From Balamuthia mandrillaris (taxonomy: Eukaryota > Discosea > Longamoebia > Balamuthiidae): DNA of 64,000 nucleotides. Shown here one piece after another: positions 1-10,168 of this stretch; position 1 is the stretch's first letter; each line of letters opens with the position of its first letter. The position numbers were made by a program, and so were the translations under genes. The stretch covers positions 62,001-126,000 of the forward strand of contig JAVKOQ010000103.1 in assembly GCA_031835245.1 (NCBI GenBank). The letters run 5' to 3'. The notes beneath the pieces were generated by a model. The model saw nothing but the letters and a program-made list of their open reading frames with translations, was not told the origin of the DNA and ran no database searches.

Positions 1-1
1 A

Positions 2-343
2 TACGAAGTGACACTGGCGGATGGCGATCTTCATTCCCTTCATTTCATTGCTGATCCCACGCAATGTGTTGCTGACATTGTACAACCATCTCTGGCTTAT
101 CAACAAACCGCGCTTCAAGTTTGGTTCCTCTTTTTATGATACTCTGCTTTCGTTTTTAACCATTTCCTTCAGTATTTTGAAATGCAAAAACATGACGTAG
201 AAAAGTGGAAGAAAACAATCACTGCTCCTGAAGAGATTGAGACCCAAACGATCGAGTATGCCACACTCTTATGTTCATTTTTCCAAGCTATTATTATCTT
301 CAGTGCTGGTTTGTTTCTCTATTTCTCGCCTCTCTGCGCTTTG

Positions 344-385
<42 letters not shown>

Positions 386-1630
386 TTCCTCTCTTCTCTT
401 TCCCTGGCCTTACGAACTCATGAAAGCAAAAAACTTTGTACTTTTGTGATTTGCACCGGCCAAAAAACAACAAGTGAAAGTATTCACTCGCATAGTGTTG
501 GAAAGAACTTATCTCTTTCATTCGCTGCTAATCCCAGCTATTTATTACTGAGAGAAATATCATCCGGATGCTACACATTACACTTCTACTCTTTACTCCT
601 TTTTCCTTCAATTCAAAGTGTTAACAATGCATCAATAATAGATGGCATAGTACAAATGGCATGTAAGAAGTTGCTCAAGGACAAAGGCAAAACGGTTGCT
701 TGGAGCAAGGATTTGGCCACCACAAACCTTCTCATCCAACTTTTGTCATTTCTCATCGAATTCGATCTTTCTACAGTTCGTCTATCTCTCTCCTCCCACC
801 TATTATTTTCCTTCGTTCTGTTTGCCTTCTTCCGATAACTAATTATAACTTCTTCCTTCTACAAAGGCACCATTGCATCTCATCAACGCATTAGCAGCTG
901 CAATTTCTATCGGCGCCCTCGATCTCCTCTCCCAACTGTGCAACGACGATGGTGAGTTACCTGACTCCGAGTCGCTTCACCATGTGCTTATGCATCTGTC
1001 CGAGCCGATGCCTCTCTTCTCCAAGTTTACAGCTGGCATCGACCAGCGACAGCAACGAACTGGTGTTGGTCCTCAACATGATGATGGAGAGGCCGTGTTG
1101 ATGGCTGCTATGGCTAATTTATGTTTGGCTGCTTTGCACAGTCCTCAAACGTACTTCTTTTCAAATTCTTCTTCTGTTCTCTTTTCTCCATTCTTCTCTT
1201 GCTTGAGTGCTCACCTCATCTATTTTCTCTCTTCTATTTTTCGCTTTTGCTATTTATGTTTTTCTTTCTTCTCGCTTCTTTCTGCTTTGCTGATGATAAA
1301 CAGCGGAGCGACTTCTCAGCAAAGAAGACGTTATTGTCGTGCTATGACTGCAGCCGTTTTGTATCACAACAAGTGCAATCGGGAGCGAAACACTTTTGAT
1401 ATGAAAAGATCTCCTATCCAAGTACGACCTGCCTTTCGTTTTTTCTCTTTTGTTTGTCTCTCCTTTTCGCTCATGCTCTCATCAACCGACAGATTGTGCA
1501 ATGCTTGGAAATGCTGAGACGTCAAAGGGAGACGAAGCTGCTGGACCTCATCCTATCTTCCATCCCTCGTCCTCAATGGCAACACCTGTCCTTTGACCTC
1601 CAAACCTTCCTCCTCCACCACAAATTGTAA
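2..1630 (+). CDS. Hypothetical protein, C-terminal part (5' end outside window)
   Basis: I do not recognise this gene. Proposed exons: <2-123, 619-775, 867-1150, 1304-1421, 1493-1630 (TAA). Reading phases close across all four introns and give a 272-residue C-terminal fragment. Visible features are a helix-rich, leucine-rich sequence (segments such as LLIQLLSFLIEFDLS and ALAAAISIGALDLLSQL), no transmembrane segment and no clear catalytic motif; the last exon is a charged helix (CLEMLRRQRETKLLD) ending LLHHKL. It could be an alpha-solenoid scaffold subunit, but that is only inference. The first intron carries a long CT repeat. The gene runs in the same direction as the mitochondrial carrier that starts 360 bases downstream. 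Confidence 0.6.
343..383. repeat. (CT)n microsatellite in intron
   Basis: About twenty uninterrupted CT units inside the first visible intron of the hypothetical gene, CT on the sense strand. Confidence 0.9.
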
Positions 1631-1989
1631 AAGAAAACAGTTTTTGTTTTTTGTTTTTTGTTTTTTGATTTCCAATTGGTGATGCTTGTGGATCGAATCA
1701 GAGATTAGATCAAAAATTCAAACAGATCGATCGACTCGGAGAAATAGTGAAAGTATCCGCGGAGAAATAATTAAGGTATCACCTTACCTTAATCCGTAAC
1801 TTAAAAAAAAAAAGAAAGGAAGGAAGGAAGACAAAAGAAAAGGGGCTCGTGGTCGGTTCAAGTACCTCTGCTTATTTATTTATTTTTATTGTTGGTTACC
1901 TCTCTGTCTCTCTCTCTCTCTCTCTTTTTTTCTTTTGTTTTTTGTGTGGAGTGTTGATTTATTTTTGATTTCTGGTGCAAGCAAACACG
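1631..1989. other. Intergenic spacer before the carnitine carrier
   Basis: No gene is visible. The spacer holds three tandem GTTTTTT-type units near 1640-1667 and a CT run at about 1903-1924. It should contain the 3' end of the upstream gene and the promoter/5' UTR of the carrier, but no specific element can be assigned. Confidence 0.5.
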
Positions 1990-2407
1990 ATGAGCGGTTC
2001 GGACAGCGAAAAAGCCAAACAAGTGAGCTTCCGTACGTAGTTGTGTGTTGTGATGATCATCACAGATTTTTTTGATCCACCACCGCTTTTTGTTTTCTTT
2101 TTTTTTTTTGATGGAGGTATTTTTTTGTTGTTATCATCAGTGTCGGGATGGAAGGATGTAACGGCGGGTGTGGTGGGCGGCATGTGCCTCGTCTTTGCTG
2201 GCCATCCATTGGACACTGTACGTGTGGAATCATTTGTCTTGCTTGCTTGCTTTTCTGTTGTGCTGTTTGTTTTTTTTTTAACATTTTTTGATGACCAGAT
2301 CAAAGTGAGACTGCAAACGATGCCCAAACCAGCGCCTGGACAGGCCCCATTGTTTACCGGCGCTCTTGACTGTGCCGTCAAGACTGTCAAGCAAGAGGGC
2401 GTACGTC

Positions 2408-2447
<40 letters not shown>

Positions 2448-2512
2448 TGCGCTTCCCTTGTGTCTTCTTTTTTTTCTTTTTTCTTCTTCTTTCATCGACG
2501 TTGTTTCTTTTC

Positions 2513-2559
<47 letters not shown>

Positions 2560-4060
2560 CTCTTCCTTTCACTCCTATGACCTACAAATATAGATCAAAG
2601 GTCTGTACAAGGGAATGGGTTCTCCGTTGACGGGAGTGCCGCCCATTTACGCAGTGGTGTTCGGTGCCTATGGCGCCAGCAAGAGGTTCCTCCAAAAGAG
2701 CGCTGACGACCCTCTAAGCTTGGGCAACATCTTCCTCGCTGGTTGTATCACCGGTGTCGCGACCACGGTTTGTTCTCTTCTCATCTTTCTTCTCGTCTCT
2801 GCTCTTGCCTCCTCTTCTCCCTTCTCTGTGCTCGCGTTCATTCTTTTAATGCTTTTGTTTGGATGTTTAGGCCATCACAGCTCCAGTGGAGCTCATCAAG
2901 GCTCGTTTGCAGATCCAGTACGCGCAGCCCAAGGGAACTGCTGCTCTTTACAACGGCCCAGTGGACTGTGCCAGAAAGATAGCCAAGGTACAGCCTTTGT
3001 TTCCTCGCTTATTGTTTGTCTTTCTTTGGTCATTTTCGCCGGATTATTCATCTTTTTTCCCCTCCATCTGTTACAATATAATAACAGACGAACGGTGTAT
3101 CTGGTTTGTTCCGCGGAAGTGTTGCCACGTTGTGGCGTGATGTACCTGGGTTAGTGTTATCTTCTTGAGAAGGAGCAGAAAACTATAAGAGAGAGAGAGA
3201 AACACTGAAAGCAGGAAGAAACATAAAACAAAAGACACAAAAGAACGAAAGAGAAGAGCAGCTCTGACAAGGAACGAAAAGACTCACTCTCTTCAACAAA
3301 CACATGCACTTTTAACAAAACAATAGTTCTGGTGCCTACTTTGCAGCCAACGAGTGGGTGAAGCGAATGTTCATTCCTCCCGGCGGCACGGCCAAGGATG
3401 TGGGTCCGCTGCCCCTCCTTCTGGCTGGTGGCTGTGCCGGCGTGGCCAATTGGCTGGCCATCTTCCCCATCGATCTCATCAAGTCGCGCGTGCAGACGGA
3501 CCTCTCGGGCAAGTATGCTCACGGCCATCGCGGCATGTATCAGGTCTTTTGCGAGGTGGTGGCGGAGAGCGGATGGCGTGGCTTGTTCAAGGGCATCGGC
3601 CCTTGTTTGCTTCGTAGCTTCCCTGGTTCGTTTTCTCCTTTTCTTCTTCTTCTTGTTCTTGTTCTTCTTCTTCTTGTTCTTCTTCTTGTTCTTCTTCTTG
3701 TTCTTCTTGTTCTTCTTCTTCTTCTTCTTCTTCTTCTTCTTCTTCTTCTTCCTCTTCATCTTTCTTTTCTGGTTCTGCTGGTTCTTGTGCTTGTGCTTGT
3801 GCTTGTGCTTGTGCTTGTGCTTGTTCTTCTTCTTCTTCTTCTTCTTCTTCTTCTTCTTCTTCTTCTTCTTCTTCTTCTTCTTCTTCTTCTTCTTCTTCTT
3901 CTTCTTCTTCTTCTTCTTCTTCTTCTTCTTCTTCTTCTTCTTCTTCTTCTTCTCTCCTTTCTTGAACAAAGTGCTAATGGTTGGGTTTGAATGATGAACA
4001 GCAAATGCTGCATGCTTTACGGGATATGAGTTTGCCATGCGCTTGCTGGATAAGCTGTAA
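1990..4060 (+). CDS. Mitochondrial carrier, carnitine/acylcarnitine type (SLC25A20-like)
   Basis: Eight exons (1990-2032, 2141-2217, 2299-2400, 2594-2767, 2871-2987, 3088-3149, 3327-3625, 4002-4060) encode 310 residues, the usual size of the family. All three carrier repeats are present with their PX[DE]XX[KR] signatures: [16 protein letters not shown] and PIDLIKSR. The stretch [15 protein letters not shown] followed by [13 protein letters not shown] is typical of the carnitine/acylcarnitine and ornithine carrier group. The expected role is exchange of acylcarnitine for carnitine across the inner mitochondrial membrane. The next gene downstream, on the same strand, is a carnitine acyltransferase, which supports the acylcarnitine assignment over ornithine. 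The start ATG at 1990 gives a short hydrophilic N-terminus and no presequence, as is normal for these carriers. Confidence 0.9.
2410..2553. repeat. Two (CT)n microsatellites in one intron
   Basis: CT runs at about 2410-2443 and 2520-2553 lie in the intron between carrier exons 3 and 4, the first immediately behind the splice donor at 2401. Confidence 0.9.
3627..3955. repeat. TTC/TTG triplet tract and TTGTGC minisatellite in intron
   Basis: The last intron of the carrier is almost entirely repeat. An interrupted TTC/TTG region lies at 3640-3770, six to seven TTGTGC hexamers at about 3784-3821, then about 43 uninterrupted TTC units at 3823-3953. The sense strand of the gene carries TTC. Confidence 0.95.
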
Positions 4061-4277
4061 AAAAGAGAGAGAGGAGAGTACACCCAAGCTACCCTTATTC
4101 TCTATTTCTCTTTTTTGTTTTTGTTTTATTTTATTTTTTTGGAGATACGACTCAAGGCTTCTCTTTTTTTTCCCCTGCCTCGTCTCTCTCTGCTGCATGT
4201 ACTGTCTTCCCCTCACGCGACACAAAAACAAACAAACAAGCAAACAACCTCGCTGCTTCTCCTTCTCTCTCACCCCT

Positions 4278-4328
<51 letters not shown>

Positions 4329-4627
4329 TCACTCCAGACGGATCCGTTATCACGTCGTCCCGGAATAAAGTACATTCATGACGTCCTGATATTAAATTCC
4401 CACCTGAAATTGTAAGGAAGGCGGAAGCAAAAAAGAAAGAGGAAATAAAAGCCCACAGGAGACCACCACGCAGTCTGTCGAAGAGCAGTAACAAAAAGGT
4501 ATGATCATCTGTTCCCAAAACACGTTAAGGAGTAACGTTCGTTGTTTTTTTTTTTAAAATATCCTACTGCCCATTCACTCACACACTGCTCCCTTTTGTT
4601 TGTGTTTTTTTTTTGTGTTTGGCAAAG
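4061..4627. other. Spacer between carrier and carnitine acyltransferase
   Basis: No gene is visible. A CT run occupies about 4278-4322. The rest is probably 3' UTR of the carrier and promoter/5' UTR of the acyltransferase. Confidence 0.5.
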
Positions 4628-6529
4628 ATGGACAGCTACAAAACAAAGTTGTTCCTACGAGGGGGTCGCAACGTGCAGCCCTACCCTCACTTTGAGCTCG
4701 CTGAGCAGGTGCCCCGCCTGCCCATCCCCGCTTTGGAAGAGACCGCCAAGCGCTACCTGGAGTACCTGGCCCCCTTGGTCTCCAAGGAGCAGCTGGAACG
4801 CACCCGCGGCTACGTGGAGGACTTTATCAAACCGGGCGGCGAGGGGCAGGCCCTCCAAGAAGAGCTCAAGCGTTTGGACAAGGAGTCTCCTACCTCCTGG
4901 TTGGAGGGCTGGTGGGATGCCGGCTACCTGGAGTACCGCGTTCCGAACTTTGTGCACGTCAACCCCTTTTTCCTGTTCAAGCCGTCCGCTGTGCCAGTGT
5001 CCCAGGTGGAGCTGGCCGCTCGTTTGACGCTCGCCTCGGCCCACTTTTACCAGAAGATCGTGTCGGGGACGCTCTCCCCCGACAAGGAGAAGGACAAGCC
5101 GCTCTGCATGACTCAGTATGGTCGTTTCTTTGCCTCTTGCAGAGTGCCTCGCCCTGGCCGTTGTGCCATGTACACATTTCCCCGGCAGAGGCACATTGCC
5201 GTGTGCAGCCGTGGGTACTTTTTCGTGTTGGACATATTCCAGGACGAGGAGCTCCGTGTTCCTGTCTCAGTGGAGGCGCTTTCTTCTGCTTTGGAGCAGG
5301 TGCTATCTCACACCAGGGCACTGGGCACGAGCAACAACTGCCCCGAGGCTTCTATCGGCGCACTGACCGCTGATCAACGGGACTCTTGGGCAGCCACCAG
5401 GGCCAAGATGGTCTCCTCCAGCACTATCAACCAGCGCTCTTTGGAACTGTTGGACTCTGCCCTGTTTGTGTTGGTGCTGGACGAGGAGGCACCAGCCAAC
5501 CTCCAAGAGGCTGCCCCTGTGTTCCTCTGGGGTGACGTTCGTGCTCGCTGGTTCGACAAGCTACAGCTCATCGTGTGTGCGGACGGTCGCATGGCAGGCA
5601 TCAACATGGAACACAGCCCCTACGACGGTCACACCGCCCTTCGGTACCTCTCCGAAGTGCACAAGGAAGTGCATCAGGCTTTGTCCTCCGCTCAGCCGCA
5701 ACAAAATCAAGCGACTCCCTCAACAAGCAACAACCACACAGCCACACCTACTCCCAAAAGGTTGGAGTGGGAACTCTGTCCAGGCATCGTGGAGGGCATT
5801 CAAAGCGCCCTCTGCACGGCCAAATCCCTCATCGACACCACCCAGCTCAAGGTGCTGGACTTTACTCACTATGGCAAGCGCAGGATCACCAAAGAGTGGA
5901 AGTTCAGCCCCGATGCCTTTGTGCAGATGGCCTACCAGCTGGCCTGCTTCAAGCTGCGCGGAGTCGCGGAGAGCACCTACGAGTCCGCCATGACCAAGCG
6001 CTTCTTCCATGGCCGCACGGAGACCCTCCGCTCCGTCACCTCCCAATCGGCCGACTTCACTCGTTGCTTTACCTCCTCCTCTGCTTCCGATGCCGAGAAA
6101 GTGGAGAGCCTGCGCAGAGCCACCAAAGCACACGTGCAGAGAATGAACGAGGCCAAGAATGGCATGGGAGTGGACAGGCATTGGTTGGGCCTTAAGTCTT
6201 TGGCTGCTCACAAGCTGCAGCGTCTCCCCGGCTACTTTATGCCAGAGATGTTCCTCGATCCGAGTTATGGCAAACTGGCCACTTCAGTCCTCAGCACGAG
6301 CAACTGTGGAGAGCCTTGTTTGACTCTCTTTGGATTTGGTCCAGTCACACAAAAGGGATTGGGCATCGGTTACATGCTCCACTCTGAGGAGCTCATCTTT
6401 TGCGTGAGCAGCTTTGAGGGGGATGCTCCCAAGTTTGCTGCTCTGTTGGAGGAGAGCTTGTTGGAGATGGCTGCGCTGCTCGAGAGAAGCACCCCGAAAC
6501 AGCCGCAACAACAAAAGGCGCGTCTCTAA
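4628..6529 (+). CDS. Carnitine O-acyltransferase (CrAT/CrOT type), single exon, C-terminal ARL
   Basis: An intronless gene of 633 residues, close to the usual 600-650 of carnitine acetyl/octanoyl-transferases. It transfers acyl groups between CoA and carnitine. Visible family motifs: the catalytic histidine in NMEHSPYDGHTA near residue 330, the SPDAFVQMAYQLACFKLRG helix near 430, GRTETLRS near 465, and the STS-type substrate/CoA motif in VLSTSNCG near 560. The protein ends in ARL, which fits the peroxisomal PTS1 consensus; no N-terminal mitochondrial presequence or membrane anchor is obvious, so it resembles acetyl/octanoyl enzymes rather than membrane CPT1. The ATG at 4628 is the first in frame. 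It lies directly downstream of the carnitine-type carrier, and its stop is 87 bases from the convergent P2X-like gene. Confidence 0.93.
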   Translation: MDSYKTKLFLRGGRNVQPYPHFELAEQVPRLPIPALEETAKRYLEYLAPLVSKEQLERTRGYVEDFIKPGGEGQALQEELKRLDKESPTSWLEGWWDAGYLEYRVPNFVHVNPFFLFKPSAVPVSQVELAARLTLASAHFYQKIVSGTLSPDKEKDKPLCMTQYGRFFASCRVPRPGRCAMYTFPRQRHIAVCSRGYFFVLDIFQDEELRVPVSVEALSSALEQVLSHTRALGTSNNCPEASIGALTADQRDSWAATRAKMVSSSTINQRSLELLDSALFVLVLDEEAPANLQEAAPVFLWGDVRARWFDKLQLIVCADGRMAGINMEHSPYDGHTALRYLSEVHKEVHQALSSAQPQQNQATPSTSNNHTATPTPKRLEWELCPGIVEGIQSALCTAKSLIDTTQLKVLDFTHYGKRRITKEWKFSPDAFVQMAYQLACFKLRGVAESTYESAMTKRFFHGRTETLRSVTSQSADFTRCFTSSSASDAEKVESLRRATKAHVQRMNEAKNGMGVDRHWLGLKSLAAHKLQRLPGYFMPEMFLDPSYGKLATSVLSTSNCGEPCLTLFGFGPVTQKGLGIGYMLHSEELIFCVSSFEGDAPKFAALLEESLLEMAALLERSTPKQPQQQKARL

Positions 6530-6616
6530 ATGAACAACGTACAAACTTTTATTTTTTGTGTTGTTTTTTGTATTATCATTATCGCTTCTCTTCATCGTTC
6601 TCTTCTCTTCTCTTCT

Positions 6617-7628
6617 TTATGGAACAAAAGCTGCGTCTGATTCTGAGAAAGTGGACATTTGTACATCATCTCCTTTTCCTCTGTCATCCTCCTCCTCTTC
6701 TTTTCTTCTTTCATCTGCATACTGCCCGCTCATTCGAAAGGAGCGAGAGCGAAGCCACTTCTCGCACATTGACTTGACTCGCTCGTTCCCTTCTCTCTCC
6801 GCCGCCTCCAAAATGGTCTGAATGGCAGAAGTGCTCTCCTCGCGAACGGCCACGATGTAAGCCTCTTTCAGTTGAGAGAGGAGCAAGTGAGCGCGAATGA
6901 CGTTGGAGGGGAGATGCAGCTCCCGCAAGAAGAGAGTGGCGGAGGCGATGTCGCGAAGCTCCTCCCCGTAGACGGAGATAACGGCCATCAGCAGTTTGTC
7001 CATGTCTTCGTCGTTGATGTTGCCGCTCTTCTTGAGAACGGCTCGTTTCACCTCTTGTGTTGTCTTTTGTGTGTTTTGTTAGTGAGAAGAAGGAAAGCAT
7101 GAGAGAAGAGAAGATAGCGAAGAGGACAACGAAAAATAGATGAGAAGGGAGACGAAAGAAAAGAGAACCTTAAATCGAGCGAGTTTGGTAACTTTGGCGA
7201 TCTTCATTTGAAGGTCTTTCTCGGCAAGGCGTTCTCGTCGTAGCTTGCTAAAGTTTTCTGTGACTTCGGACTTGACATTGCGGTAACGCTTTCTTCCCGG
7301 AATGATGCACAACACCAAAAAGTCAACTATCCAACTGGCAAACAATATGAAGAGGTAGCCGACTACCAAAGAATACTGTCATCAAAAGAAGCGTTCCACA
7401 AACAAGGTTAATAGCGATAAGCAAAAGTGAGACCGAAGTGAAAGAGAAGTCAGTAAAGATAAAGGTACCAAAAGAGCGGTAAAGCTAAACTTGGGGACTT
7501 CGCCGCTGATTTGGAACGAGAACCTCCATCCATAATATGACACCAACGATCGCGTTTGCCCATCTAAAGCGTACTCCACTCGTGGTGCTGTGTTTCATTG
7601 TTATTTCAATGTCAGTTGGCAAAACCAC

Positions 7629-7666
<38 letters not shown>

Positions 7667-7896
7667 AACCTGGATGATTGGTAACAGGCGCGATGGAAGC
7701 TCGATAGTAATAATAGTTGATAGGATTGTCGTTAGGACATCCTCCGCTCGGTTTGAGGTACTTGCATTGGCCGTAGATAATATCGACGTCGATAACAGCT
7801 CCGCTGTCTCTAACCTTCTCTATATCCTCTACCCCAGCTGCTTTCAGCAACAACCTTTTATTTTTTGATTGTATGTTTATTTTCTCTTTGCTCTGC

Positions 7897-7940
<44 letters not shown>

Positions 7941-9495
7941 TTCGTTCTCTTTGTTTTGTTTTGTTTTTCTTCTTATAACATCATAGTTGAAAGGTGTCAA
8001 CGTACCCTACTTCGAAGATATCATCCTGATTAGGCGTTGACTCATATAGTACATTTCCTTTCGTGTCCAATAACTGATACAGCAAAACACAAAACAAAAC
8101 AATCAGTACATCATGCAATGAACAAACAAAAAGGTGGGAAAAAAAAAAAGAATAAGGTTGGAAGTAACCTGTCCGATAATTTCTTTAGCTTCTTTTTGCC
8201 AGTGAGTACTTTTGGGAACGTTTCCGCCTGCGTTGGAGCGTGTAGGTAAGAAACAAAGCACAATAAAAAGTAGATAATGAAGAAATGAGAACATACCATT
8301 AGCACTGGTTTCTTCTTCCAAAAACTGTTGTTAAAAAGGCAATGTTTAAAAAAAAAAGGAAAAATGCAGAAAGCATTGGTGAAGAAAGACGAGAGAAGCA
8401 GAAGCAGAACAAGAACATGAAGAGGAAGAAGAACAAGGAGGAGAATGTTGATTACAAGAGATGCCTCAGCCTCGTGAGAAATTTGCATCAGGAACTTTTC
8501 AGGAGATATAAAGTAATTGAAATGTTGCTCGCCGTCTGTCCAAGCTTTCGTGCATGCCCCATTCAGACATGTGTGCTCCACTCTCCGTTGGACTCGCCGC
8601 GATTCTGTTTTGGTTGCTACAAACAATGTTGTATCTGCTGATGCCTCTGTTTTGTTTGTTCTGTTAGAAGACCGATAGAGAGAGAAAGAAAAGAAAAAAA
8701 AAAAGAAGGAAAAGGAGAGCATTGAAAACGAGAGAAGCGAGAAGAGATAAAGCGGAACGACAGGAACAAAGAAGAGAACCAGTATAAACAATGTCATCAG
8801 CGTCGCCAAAGAAGCAGTGGCAGTCGGGTTCGGTGCCAGAAAAAGACTCGCAAGAAGACTCGCAATAAGTCAGATCGGCAGTCTTCAATGCAGCCGGCTG
8901 GAATGGTGTCGTAGTTGTTTTATTGATTAACAAGCACAGAAAAAGACAGAAGATGGAAGACAAAAGAACTAAATGAAGAAAGACGAGAGAAAGACCGAAG
9001 AAGAATGAAATGAGGCGAGAAAAGAGAACCTGCTTCAATGCCAGCGACATTGTTCCTGTAACAGTTCCAAGTTCGGCCCTTTATTATTTTTTTTTTTTGT
9101 TTGAGAAAAGGTTGAGAACAAGAAGCCATCAAAAAAAGAAGCGGCAAGAAAGAAAGAAAGAAACGACAAAAATGAAAGAGGCCACAAGAAAGAACAAAAG
9201 AAAGAAACGACAAGAAAGAAAGAAACTACAAGAAAAAAAAAAGAAACGACAAGAAAGAAACGACAAGAAACAAAGAAACGACAAGAAACAAAGAAACGAC
9301 AAGAAACAAAGAAACGACAAGAAAGAAAGAAGCAATATGAAAGGAAGGAAAACAAAAAACGAACCATCCATCCTGCTCGTAGAGCACATAGTACGCAATG
9401 AAAAAGAGAACGGCCAACACGCACACCCAATACAGCAGGCCCAATCGATAGTCTTTTATTCTCACTATGAGAGTTTGACGAACTCAAAAAATGAG

Positions 9496-9536
<41 letters not shown>

Positions 9537-9799
9537 AAGAGAGAGAGATAGACAAACCAGATTTCGCGGTGGAGTAAGAAAGAAGGTCGTCCAGATCGAC
9601 CGACTTTACGCAACGAATGAAACCGGTGGAAAAACTTGTTGCCTTTTTTATTTTTTGTTATTTAACAAAAAAAAATCGCGATCGACTCACAAAAAAAAAA
9701 ACCAAACAAACAAACCTTTTTCTTAAAGCGAGGTCCACCGCGATAAGAATGGGAGCCAGAAGAAGACTGCAGCATGGCCTCCCTCAGACCCCCCTCCAT
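6617..9799 (-). CDS. P2X-like ATP-gated cation channel with C-terminal alpha-helical extension
   Basis: Thirteen exons (9799-9716, 9642-9558, 9464-9365, 9078-9030, 8897-8780, 8646-8456, 8324-8297, 8227-8169, 8073-8006, 7854-7670, 7587-7469, 7375-7169, 7051-6617) give 575 residues with all phases closing. P2X topology is clear: KSVRIKDYRLGLLYWV leading into TM1 near residue 60, a large extracellular loop containing LLLKAAG, NYYYYRA and YYGWRFSFQISG, then TM2 (LVVGYLFILFASWIVDFLVLC) followed by the trafficking motif YRNVK (YxxxK). P2X channels pass cations when ATP binds; in Dictyostelium they sit on contractile-vacuole membranes. About 190 residues follow TM2, and the final exon resembles the helical C-terminus of spastizin/ZFYVE26. 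The lysine expected before YG.RF appears to be serine. Two intron acceptors have poor pyrimidine tracts. Confidence 0.85.
7631..7664. repeat. (GA)n microsatellite (CT on sense strand) in P2X intron
   Basis: Intron between exons 10 and 11 of the P2X-like gene. A second repeat at about 7902-7937 in the previous intron is CT on the plus strand, that is GA in the sense direction. Confidence 0.9.
9240..9330. repeat. Tandem 18-base GAAACGACAAGAAACAAA-type repeat in intron
   Basis: Four to five near-identical direct units lie back to back in the intron between exons 3 and 4 of the P2X-like gene, within a wider purine-rich field (9130-9330). The copies have no spacers. Confidence 0.8.
9481..9552. 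repeat. GA-rich repeat in P2X intron
   Basis: Imperfect GA run at about 9499-9550, pyrimidine-rich (CT) on the sense strand of the P2X-like gene. Confidence 0.85.
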
Positions 9800-10168
9800 C
9801 TTCTTTGTTTGTCCTTCTATTTTCTTTTGGTCATAAATGGAAGTCATACGCAGGTCATATTGTGCACTAATTGACCATCTCAGTTCACAACCTATTATGC
9901 TTTTACGATTATAACACCTCAACCAATTACTATCTATGTTTCTTATAGTACTATTATGTGTCTTGTGCACATCTATTATGAACGGTCATACATTAAATAT
10001 TAGATAGGAATAACATCAATTATAACTAACAACCTATTACTTTTTCGTTTTAGTTGAATTCTATTATAACGTTAATAAAACATATTATTAATTCCAACAT
10101 AATGAACATATTATGGCTCATCTACGAGGTTGATTGAACAAATAAACCAATATAAATAAGAAAAAAAG
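9800..10168. other. AT-rich divergent promoter region between P2X-like gene and WDR6
   Basis: A 369-base spacer shared by two divergently transcribed genes. It is far more AT-rich than the surroundings from about 9850 to 10160, with many TATTA and TTATA words. No defined element can be assigned. Confidence 0.5.

Noticed and set aside
3157-4083. Long minus-strand open frame rich in lysine
   Set aside because: Its length comes from translating the TTC tract in the carrier intron; it has no start context or conserved sequence outside the repeat.
9240-9330. CRISPR-like direct repeats
   Set aside because: The units are contiguous with no unique spacers, lie in a eukaryotic intron and have no cas genes nearby.
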